Shown here one piece after another: positions 49,416 to 56,323 of a stretch of DNA of 56,323 nt (within the stretch, counting starts at the first letter, position 1; every line of letters begins with the position of its first letter). Origin of the DNA: an uncultured Bacteroides sp. (GTDB lineage: Bacteria > Bacteroidota > Bacteroidia > Bacteroidales > Bacteroidaceae); assembly GCF_905207245.1 (NCBI RefSeq), contig NZ_CAJLKP010000039.1, positions 1 through 56,323 of the forward strand. The letters are read 5' to 3'. Made by a program: the position numbers and the translations under genes. The notes below the pieces were generated by a model that did no database searches, was not told the DNA's origin, and saw only the letters and a list, made by a program, of their open reading frames with translations.

Positions 49416-50525
49416 ATGAGGACATTATTAATGACAGCAGCTTTCGTCGTAGCAGGTGCTACGGGCATGATGGCACAAAGCACTAAGATTATGGATAATA
49501 AAATTGTGAAACAAGAACTGCAACTCACGCAGGAATGGGACAAGACGTTTCCACAAAGTGAGAAAGTGAATCACCGCAAGGTTACGTTCGTCAATCGTTA
49601 TGGCATTACGTTGGCGGCAGACCTTTACGAACCGAAGACTTACAACGGTAAACTCGCTGCCATTGCTGTGAGCGGTCCGTTCGGTGCGGTAAAGGAACAA
49701 GCCAGTGGACTCTATGCACAGACCATGGCAGAACATGGTTTTCTCACCATCGCCTTCGATCCCTCGTTTACTGGTGAGAGCGGCGGCACGCCACGCCGTA
49801 CTGCATCTCCGGACATCAATACAGAAGATTTCATGGCAGCTGTCGATTTCCTTGGACTTCAGCCAAACGTTGATGCTGAGAAGATAGGTATTATCGGCAT
49901 TTGCGGATGGGGCGGCATTGCAATTAACGCTGCAAGCATTGATACCCGTATCAAGGCAACAGTTGCAAGTACCATGTATGATATGACTCGCGTAGGCGGT
50001 AACGGATACTTCGACGCAGACAACAATGAAAAGGCTCGTCATGCCACACGTGAAGCGTGGGCTGCCCAGCGTACCCTCACTGTACAAAAGGGTGAAGCGA
50101 CTCCTGGCGGCGCACTCCCTGAACAGGCTCCGGAAGGTGCGCCACAGTTCCTGATTGACTATGTCGCCTACTACAAGACTCCCCGTGGATATCATCCTCG
50201 CAGCGGAAACTCAAACGACGGATGGCATACCTTTGGGACGCAGGCTTATATGAATACTCGTTTCCTCCATTACTCTAATGAGATCCGTTCGGCTGTCTTG
50301 GTGATGCACGGCGAGAAGGCTCATTCCCTCTACTTCGGCAAGGATGCTTATAAGTATATGGTAGAAGGCCGTCCTGAGGCTGGCATCAAGCCCAATCCAT
50401 GTCCTGAGAACAAGGAACTGCTCATTATCCCCGGTGCGAGCCATTGCGATCTCTATGATGGTGGTGAGAAAAAGTGCATTCCTTGGAATAAGCTGATCGA
50501 TTTCTTTACAAAGAATTTAATGTAA
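49416..50525 (+). CDS. Exported alpha/beta hydrolase (dienelactone-hydrolase-like)
   Basis: 369 residues with signal peptide MRTLLMTAAFVVAGATGMMAQ. Core: IAVSGPFGAVKEQASG, IAFDPSFTGESGGTPRR, nucleophile elbow GICGWGGIAI (Cys163), His in GASHCDLYDGG. Third paralogue with 21147 and 27496, but alone on the plus strand with its own class 2 promoter and different codon use (more GAG, CGT, AAG). Substrate unknown; probably a lactone or ester in the periplasm. Confidence 0.87.
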   Translation: MRTLLMTAAFVVAGATGMMAQSTKIMDNKIVKQELQLTQEWDKTFPQSEKVNHRKVTFVNRYGITLAADLYEPKTYNGKLAAIAVSGPFGAVKEQASGLYAQTMAEHGFLTIAFDPSFTGESGGTPRRTASPDINTEDFMAAVDFLGLQPNVDAEKIGIIGICGWGGIAINAASIDTRIKATVASTMYDMTRVGGNGYFDADNNEKARHATREAWAAQRTLTVQKGEATPGGALPEQAPEGAPQFLIDYVAYYKTPRGYHPRSGNSNDGWHTFGTQAYMNTRFLHYSNEIRSAVLVMHGEKAHSLYFGKDAYKYMVEGRPEAGIKPNPCPENKELLIIPGASHCDLYDGGEKKCIPWNKLIDFFTKNLM

Positions 50526-50542
50526 TTCTTCCTTCCGGCCAT

Positions 50543-50673
50543 TTTATCACGGGTGGACAAGCGTCTATTCTTCGGAAGTCCTCAAGGATATATTTTTCCA
50601 GCTAGTGGTCGAAGCGAGAAATCAGTTCCTGGTTCAAGTCGGTGCGCAGATAGAACTGCCACCGATAGAATCG
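50543..50673 (-). pseudogene. AraC (subfamily 2) regulator fragment
   Basis: The minus strand reads RFYRWQFYLRTDLNQELISRFDH, a TAG, then LEKYILEDFRRIDACPPV. It aligns with RFYERQFITRHEANNDIIARFETLLNRYFEEGRAKVDGIPTV of the regulator at 25554, the linker between sensor and HTH domains. Both ends are missing and a stop is in frame. The rest of 50526-50782 shows no gene. Confidence 0.68.
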
Positions 50674-50782
50674 GGAGTATATAATAAAAGAGAGAAGAAA
50701 TCTGTTCGTTCATAATATGTTACGATAGTATATTAGAGTATAATGCAGTTATTCCTGCATATATTAAGAGAACCAAAATGAA

Positions 50783-51484
50783 TTATTTCCCGAAATTGAG
50801 AATCCATGAAGCCACAGATTGACCTTGGTGGGTAGATTTGGCAAGGCTTTGAAGGGCTTTGTTCCTCACACTTTCAGGTTCATCGGTTGCATGGTTCAAT
50901 ATTAGGTATTCTTCGTATTCGGGTACATACTCAGGGTGTCCTTGGAAAGTAAGAACATGGTTTGATATGCGGAAACTATCATACTTGCAGAATGAACCTG
51001 TAGCCACTACAGTAGCCCTTTTGGGAAGTTCCATCATCTGGTCATGGTGATTGTAAAGTAATCGCATCTCTTTATCCGGGAAGTATGTTATTGCTTCATC
51101 ATCAGTCAGGACCGACTTGCGGATACCTACCCCCCACCCCTTGGGTGATTTGGCAACTTTTCCTCCTAAAGCTTGGGCAATAATTTGGTGTCCGAAACAG
51201 ATGCCTATAAGCTTAACTTTCACTTTATATGCTTGCTGGATCCAGCCAATCAACTGTTTAATCCAAGCTACATCATCATAAGCACTCAGTCTGCATCCTC
51301 CTATCAGGTATATTTCGTTAAAATGAAGCGTCTGAGGAAGTTCACCTTGGTGAGCATTGAATACCCGGATCTCTGTATCTGCTTCCACACTCTTAAATAG
51401 TCTGTCAAACATTGAAACATATGATGGAATGGTTTTAGGAAAAAGTCCCGGGAATGTATCACATAGTAGAATATTAACTATCAT
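50783..51484 (-). CDS. Class I glutamine amidotransferase-like protein
   Basis: 233 residues. Triad visible: Cys96 in IGICFGHQIIAQALGG, His183 and Glu185 in LTFQGHPEYVPEY. The fold and length match GMP-synthase-like free-standing amidotransferases (gamma-glutamyl hydrolase/PuuD or YfeJ type) that act on small gamma-glutamyl compounds or supply ammonia. No synthetase partner is nearby. The 159 bp upstream (51485-51643) are very AT-rich with short ATATTAATGC-like repeats and no clear promoter. Confidence 0.86.
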   Translation of the reverse strand: MIVNILLCDTFPGLFPKTIPSYVSMFDRLFKSVEADTEIRVFNAHQGELPQTLHFNEIYLIGGCRLSAYDDVAWIKQLIGWIQQAYKVKVKLIGICFGHQIIAQALGGKVAKSPKGWGVGIRKSVLTDDEAITYFPDKEMRLLYNHHDQMMELPKRATVVATGSFCKYDSFRISNHVLTFQGHPEYVPEYEEYLILNHATDEPESVRNKALQSLAKSTHQGQSVASWILNFGK

Positions 51485-51643
51485 ATAGTGCGCTGTTTTT
51501 ATATTAATGCGACAAAAATAATGAATATAAAGTATACTACAAATATATTAATGCAATAAATATTACATATACTACAATATGATATAGATTGTTTTCATCG
51601 GCATAGTCAATGTATCATAGCTCAACTGAAATTAATAATGGTT

Positions 51644-54600
51644 TTATCTTTGTACAATTCTCTTATTTTGTTCATTGTACTTTGAAGGAGGAATGCCAAA
51701 CTGTTCAGTAAAATGTTTCCTAAATGTATTCGGATCATTGAATCCCACCATTTCCGATATCTCCAAAATAGAGTATTTATGCTCCGTAATAAGTGAAGCC
51801 GCTTTACTCATCCTTACACTGCGAATCACTTTACTAATAGATAGTTCACTTCTCTCCTTAATCTTTCTGAACAAAGTCGGCTGTGACATATTCAATTGAG
51901 TGGCAAGCGTCTGCACATTAAAGTGTTCATTAGTCAGATTGGCTTCTATGATATTAATTACCTTCTGCATAAAATCATCCCCTTCGGTTTCCTGCACTGT
52001 TTGTTTCAGCATCAACGATTTGGTATAAATCCGTTTCAGATGTTTTCTACGCAAAATTAGATTTTCAACCTTAGCTTTCAGGATTAAAGGATTAAAAGGT
52101 TTCATCATATAGTCATCCACTCCAAGCTGGGTTCCCTTGATAATATCAGTATCTTCCGCTTTCGCCGTCAACATTAAAAGGGGGATATGCGCCGTCTCGA
52201 CTTGTTCTCGGATTTCCTTGCAGCAAGTAAAGCCATCTTTTATCGGCATCATAATGTCGGAAATAATCAAATCCGGTAGATGCAAGGTAGCCAGTTTCAC
52301 ACCTTCTTCCCCATCATCAGCCTCTAATACATTATATTCACTTCGAAAGAGGCTCACAATATACTGACGAATATCGAAATTATCCTCCACAACCAACAAG
52401 GTAGCCTTATACCTTGCGGCAACTTTGTCTTCTTTAGTCATCTGTTCCGGTTCGGAAGTTCCTTTCTCCAAATTCGTTTCATCGCTCGCAAGCTCATATA
52501 CAGTTTCTTCGTAATTATCATCTGCGAAATGTGCTTTTCCTTTCGGAAAGTTCAAACTAAAAATGCTTCCTTTGCCCAACTCACTCTGCAAATCTACCGT
52601 ACCATGGTGCATATCCATCGTATTTTTCACAATATGCAGTCCAATACCTACTTTGGTAGAAAAGGAAGGAGCAGTCGCTCCGGTAACAAACGAATCGAAC
52701 ACCCGATATTGCAGTTCATCTGGAATTCCCCTACCTGTATCAGAAACAACAATCCGGCAATACTCTTTTTCATCCAACGTATTCTCGACCAGAGAGAGAG
52801 TGATTTTACCTCCCGCTTCCGTATATTTAAAGGCATTCGACAGCAAATTGCGCACAGCAGAAGCCACTTTCTCCACATCCACCCATAGAGGAATAGACCG
52901 ATTCGGTAAATCAATGACGAAATCAATCTTCCTTGATGCAGCCATTTGCCGGAAAGTATCTGCCGCTTCTTTCAATAAAGCTATAATATTAACTTCGGAA
53001 AGACATAATTTTATCATCCCCGCCTCAATCTTCTGCACGCTCAACAGGTCATCCACCAAACGATGAAGCGAATTACCATTTTCATACATCAATGACAAAG
53101 CCTTATAGTCGGGATCGTCCTTTTTTTTCCGATGCAATAACTCCTGTAACGGAGAAAGCACCAATGTCAACGGAGTCCGCAACTCATGAGCCACGCAGGT
53201 AAAGAAGTTCTCTCTTTCTTCCCGAATCTGTTTTTCTTTTTCGCATTCTATATGGGATATATGCAGTTCATGCTTTAGAAGTAATTCGCGTTTAGCCCTC
53301 CGTTGTTCCTGGCGGACACGATAAATGCCATAACCGGTTATCAAAATAAGAACCATACACACCCCTAAACGGAACCAGATCGTTTGACTCCAATGAGGTT
53401 GAATGCTGATTGCCAACATATTTACAATATTATTCGAGCTATCAGCATAAACACTCTTTACCTCAAACACATAATCACCTGCGGGCAAATTAGTGTAAGA
53501 AGCCTTTTCTCCTCCATTGCACACCACCCATTCATTCTGGTAAGGCAGCAAACGATAATTATATTTCTGATTTTCTTCTGAATAGAGAAGATTGCTAAAA
53601 GACAGCGAGAAGTCACGATTAGCATAAGCCAGCACAATCTTATCCGTATAAGGAAGTCCTTTCTCCAATAGTACCTGCCCATTCACCTTTTCTCCGATTG
53701 CCACGAGCTTATTGTTCACCTCCAAGTCCAGCAACAGGTTTTTCTTTATCCTTGGCACAGTTTCTACCGCTTCCGGATTAAAATAAGTCAAAGCATAGTT
53801 ATTTCCGAAGAACAAAGTTTTCCCGATATGCAATACAGAACGGTTACTACCCGAGATATAGTAATTATAAAACAAATCCAAATGACGGCTATAACGGGAA
53901 ATACCCGAGTTAGTACCTAACCATACATATCCTTTTTCATCTTCCGCAATGCAAGTGACAAAGTTACTGCACATTCCGTCATGAGTCGTGTAGAAATGCT
54001 GGATCGAATCCCCACTTTCGGATAAGACTCCCAGTCCGTCCGTATAACCGACATAGAGTTGTCCGTCCCCGGAAGCCAATAAAGCACGGACATACCGGGC
54101 TCCGATCCCTGCCTTAACTTCATAATCTCCCTTCACCTCTACTTTTTGGGTACGGGTATCTACACTCAATTGATATAATCCGTCAGGAGTACCCAGCCAA
54201 AGCTCTCCATTTATGCCTTCGGCTATAGCACGTATCGAACATTTCTCCAACAAATTGTCACTTACTGTAAGAACCGGAGAGAAATTCGTTGTTTCTCGGT
54301 CAAACAGCAACAACCCATTGCGTGTCCCCACCCAAAAACGATGCTTACTATCAATGAACAGTTGCCATACATAAGTAGAATATTTCAGGTTATTATTCTT
54401 TCTGTATTCAGGAGGCAAATTATAATCCACGAATTTCCCGGAGGAAGACTGATAACAAGTGATGGACGCATCCGAATTGCCGAACCATAAATTGCCGTCT
54501 TCATCCTTCATGGCACAAAGCGCCGCTTTTCCCTCTGCTACAGGCATCCTTTTCGCTACAAAATCCAAATTCCCTGTCTGTTCAAACGGCAAGGTACTGC

Positions 54601-55750
54601 GCATGATTGTCCCGTTGAATGTGGCCAACCAGACATACCCTTCATCATCGGACACAATATCGCAGATTTCATTGATCTCCCCCTGCGAGAATCTCTCATA
54701 AAATTGCTTTCTAAGGTCGAGAACTATGACTCCTCCGCCATGCGTCCCGAAATAAACCAATCCGCGAGAATCATAATAGACAGCAAGCATGCGGGATTCA
54801 AAATTATAAAGATAGGCAAGTTGATTGTTGATTTCAGTAGTTGTTTCCCCACTCTTCTTATCTACAGAGAGCACTGTATACCCGTTCCATGTAGCCGCCA
54901 TATATTCATCCCCCACAGCCGTAATAGCATATACATCGTTATGTGACAAGTCCGGTTTTTCTTTCGGACTATTGTTCGTAAAGGAATCTAAAGTATGGCT
55001 CTGTAAATGATAACGCAACACCCCTCCCCCAATCGTTGCCATCCACAAATAATCTTTATCGCACACCAACGAAGAAATCTGATAGGAATCAGTCCGACTG
55101 GCATACAGCTTCACGGTTGTTTCCAACTTTCCCGACGGCACGTCAAATATAAGCAGGCTGCTTTTCTTGGTTATCAGGAAGAGTTTTTTCTTGTCCGGCG
55201 AGCTACAAATCTTAGTAATCACTTCCTGTTCATCCGTCAATGCGAACTCTTTCAAAACTTCCAAGGAGAACAGCCGTTCTTTATTCTTAGGATTCTTACT
55301 GAGAACCCGTTTCAACAGATGCAGTTTATTCTTTGAGATTGACCAATACGTCGAATCATTCAGGAGCACTAGCCCTTTTGTATTATAATACCGTTTATCC
55401 CTAAAATTACCAGTCTCTACAAAACATTCCCGATAACGGTCAAAACAGTGCAAATTACTGTTCGTTATAAAAAGAAGTAATCCGTCCGACGTGTCATACA
55501 TATACTCAATAGTCATATTGTACTTGTCCGAAGTAAAGCTACGTATATTCTTCCCGTCATACCGACTTAACCCGTCTCCCGTTCCAAACCATATAAACCC
55601 GTCTTTATCCTTAAAGATGGAATAAACAGAATTACCGGCAAGACCGTTCTGCATATTCATCTTTTTATAGTTCTTTTCCAAAGATGCATGAAGCATGATA
55701 GGGAAAAGAAGAAATAGCATCAATAAGAATATTTGTTTTGCCTTGCTCAT
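51644..55750 (-). CDS. Hybrid two-component system sensor/regulator (HTCS)
   Basis: The start at 55750 (MSKAKQIFLLMLFLLFPIMLHA) supplies a signal peptide. 1368 residues. Periplasmic part: about 14 Reg_prop propeller repeats (SIFKDKDGFIWFGTGDGLSRYDG type) to residue 690, then a Y_Y_Y domain, one membrane helix near 797, kinase H-box HELRTPL near 853 with ATPase motifs (NLLSNAFKYTE, DTGRGIP), a receiver with Asp near 1164 (LIISDIMMP), and an AraC output domain (about 1283-1365). Such proteins normally sense glycan fragments and control SusC/SusD loci. None is present within 50 kb on the left; a target may lie beyond the right edge. Confidence 0.93.
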   Translation of the reverse strand: MSKAKQIFLLMLFLLFPIMLHASLEKNYKKMNMQNGLAGNSVYSIFKDKDGFIWFGTGDGLSRYDGKNIRSFTSDKYNMTIEYMYDTSDGLLLFITNSNLHCFDRYRECFVETGNFRDKRYYNTKGLVLLNDSTYWSISKNKLHLLKRVLSKNPKNKERLFSLEVLKEFALTDEQEVITKICSSPDKKKLFLITKKSSLLIFDVPSGKLETTVKLYASRTDSYQISSLVCDKDYLWMATIGGGVLRYHLQSHTLDSFTNNSPKEKPDLSHNDVYAITAVGDEYMAATWNGYTVLSVDKKSGETTTEINNQLAYLYNFESRMLAVYYDSRGLVYFGTHGGGVIVLDLRKQFYERFSQGEINEICDIVSDDEGYVWLATFNGTIMRSTLPFEQTGNLDFVAKRMPVAEGKAALCAMKDEDGNLWFGNSDASITCYQSSSGKFVDYNLPPEYRKNNNLKYSTYVWQLFIDSKHRFWVGTRNGLLLFDRETTNFSPVLTVSDNLLEKCSIRAIAEGINGELWLGTPDGLYQLSVDTRTQKVEVKGDYEVKAGIGARYVRALLASGDGQLYVGYTDGLGVLSESGDSIQHFYTTHDGMCSNFVTCIAEDEKGYVWLGTNSGISRYSRHLDLFYNYYISGSNRSVLHIGKTLFFGNNYALTYFNPEAVETVPRIKKNLLLDLEVNNKLVAIGEKVNGQVLLEKGLPYTDKIVLAYANRDFSLSFSNLLYSEENQKYNYRLLPYQNEWVVCNGGEKASYTNLPAGDYVFEVKSVYADSSNNIVNMLAISIQPHWSQTIWFRLGVCMVLILITGYGIYRVRQEQRRAKRELLLKHELHISHIECEKEKQIREERENFFTCVAHELRTPLTLVLSPLQELLHRKKKDDPDYKALSLMYENGNSLHRLVDDLLSVQKIEAGMIKLCLSEVNIIALLKEAADTFRQMAASRKIDFVIDLPNRSIPLWVDVEKVASAVRNLLSNAFKYTEAGGKITLSLVENTLDEKEYCRIVVSDTGRGIPDELQYRVFDSFVTGATAPSFSTKVGIGLHIVKNTMDMHHGTVDLQSELGKGSIFSLNFPKGKAHFADDNYEETVYELASDETNLEKGTSEPEQMTKEDKVAARYKATLLVVEDNFDIRQYIVSLFRSEYNVLEADDGEEGVKLATLHLPDLIISDIMMPIKDGFTCCKEIREQVETAHIPLLMLTAKAEDTDIIKGTQLGVDDYMMKPFNPLILKAKVENLILRRKHLKRIYTKSLMLKQTVQETEGDDFMQKVINIIEANLTNEHFNVQTLATQLNMSQPTLFRKIKERSELSISKVIRSVRMSKAASLITEHKYSILEISEMVGFNDPNTFRKHFTEQFGIPPSKYNEQNKRIVQR

Positions 55751-55899
55751 TGGATTTAGATTAGAATTTATGTACAAAGAAATAAAAATTAAGTCTAAAG
55801 CACTAGAAAAAGCTCAATTAATTGTAATTTGAATGAAATACTAGGTCTAAATGAATAGAATACTCATATATACCGAAGACGGTGAGGGCACCCTCGTTC

Positions 55900-55927
55900 A
55901 AGCGGATTTGCAATCCGCTTGTTTTTT
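55900..55927 (+). terminator. Orphan intrinsic terminator
   Basis: AAGCGGATT-TGC-AATCCGCTT, a perfect 9-bp stem, followed by G and six T. It points rightward, yet no plus-strand gene of normal size precedes it; only a 35-codon ORF (55851-55958) reads through it. Confidence 0.65.
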
Positions 55928-56113
55928 ATTTGGAATGACGCTTAAGGAAAGAAGATAAACATAAAGAAAAGTTTTTTCTGCATTGTTACGACTTTTCTCT
56001 ATATCACTTCTTATCCGGCAGTTATTCCCCTCCGTCAATTCCTTGCTTTGCCATGCATTTTCGTATTATTCTTAATGCTTCCTAAAGGCATCTTTATGGT
56101 CTCAGAACTAATC

Positions 56114-56238
56114 ATTTAGATCTTCCTTATGGCAGGCAACTATCGTTTCCAGCAGGAGAAACCAGCGTTCCCATTAAGGGAAACGCGAGTTCCCATAAGG
56201 GGAAACTGCCGTTCCCTGCAGCGGAAACGGATCTAAAT
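56114..56238. repeat. 22-bp periodic palindromic array 4 with flanking inverted repeat
   Basis: Four units of exactly 22 bp start at 56145, 56167, 56189 and 56211. Each is GTTYCC, 6 variable bases, GGAAAC (first unit AGAAAC), 4 variable bases. A weaker unit may precede at 56123. The block is bracketed by ATTTAGATC (56114-56122) and its reverse complement GATCTAAAT (56230-56238). The remaining bases of 55751-56323 hold only the orphan terminator and AT-rich sequence without recognisable genes. Confidence 0.85.
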
Positions 56239-56323
56239 ATAGGAGGGTTGTACTGTTGTACTGTACTGGATTTAGTTGACAACTTCGCTTGTTATACCTA
56301 AGTTAGTTTACTCAATATATTTT

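Noticed and set aside
51644..55750. Polysaccharide-utilisation locus
   Set aside because: The HTCS alone is not enough; no SusC, SusD or carbohydrate-active enzyme is in the window.

Overview
The window reads as chromosomal DNA of a gut Bacteroides-type organism (order Bacteroidales). Promoters carry the Bacteroidota -7 box TAnnTTTG rather than a sigma70 -10. The gene content fits too: a fimbrillin-like surface protein, a Bacteroides-type HU protein, a hybrid two-component sensor with an AraC output domain, Flavodoxin_4 lipoproteins, DUF3737 and an LA_2272-type repeat protein. No rRNA, tRNA, CRISPR array or integrase was recognised.

Layout. 1-2.6 kb: 3' part of a fimbrillin-like protein whose C-terminus resembles a retroelement-diversified lectin domain, then an HU-like protein. 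2.7-6.5 kb: a decaying strip (antitoxin-like ORF with a broken GNAT partner, broken ATPase, broken aldo-keto reductase, PAP2 fragment) around an intact flavoprotein and a PNPOx-fold flavoprotein. 6.6-9.3 kb: AraC regulator, O-acetyltransferase, Tat-exported aldo-keto reductase. 9.3-12.5 kb: gene fragments, a 22-bp periodic array, a flavodoxin, and an acetyltransferase broken by a 7-bp duplication and by an ISAs1-like element with 33-bp inverted repeats and 9-bp target duplications. 12.6-22.4 kb: a ten-gene minus-strand operon (alpha/beta hydrolase, AKR, old-yellow-enzyme/Fe-S flavoprotein, two NTF2-fold proteins, SDR, iron alcohol dehydrogenase, carboxymuconolactone-decarboxylase protein, broken cyclophilin-like lipoprotein, Fe-S AKR). 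22.5-40.6 kb: four further minus-strand redox operons, each headed by a divergent plus-strand AraC regulator. 41-43.8 kb: LytS/LytTR two-component pair and a surface repeat protein. 43.9-50.5 kb: PLP lyase, DUF3737, cyclophilin-like lipoprotein, MATE exporter, DUF418 protein, alpha/beta hydrolase. 50.8-55.8 kb: glutamine amidotransferase and a large hybrid sensor. The right end holds an orphan terminator and another 22-bp array.

How it works together. The core is a set of stacked modules, each a divergent AraC regulator plus an operon of AKRs, flavodoxins, SDRs, hydrolases and small-fold proteins. Reading the promoters by eye gives two operator classes. Class 1 is TTACACA-type heptamers 31 and 52 nt from the -7 box (four promoters). 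Class 2 is ATTACRG-type heptamers 39 and 60 nt from the -7 box (five promoters, on both strands). In both classes the two half-sites are 21 bp apart. Class 1 sites lie beside AraC proteins of about 280 residues and class 2 sites beside AraC proteins of about 300 residues, so each class probably belongs to one regulator subfamily. Class 2 also places a MATE exporter operon and a PLP-lyase operon in the same regulon. A plausible role is sensing and reductive detoxification of reactive carbonyls, quinones or enones, comparable in logic to E. coli YqhC-YqhD-DkgA. Steroid or bile-acid conversion by the ten-gene operon is an alternative.

A second theme is decay: many genes here keep both ends but have lost the middle. 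A third is four intergenic arrays of degenerate 22-23-bp palindromic units whose sequence differs at each locus while the period stays the same.
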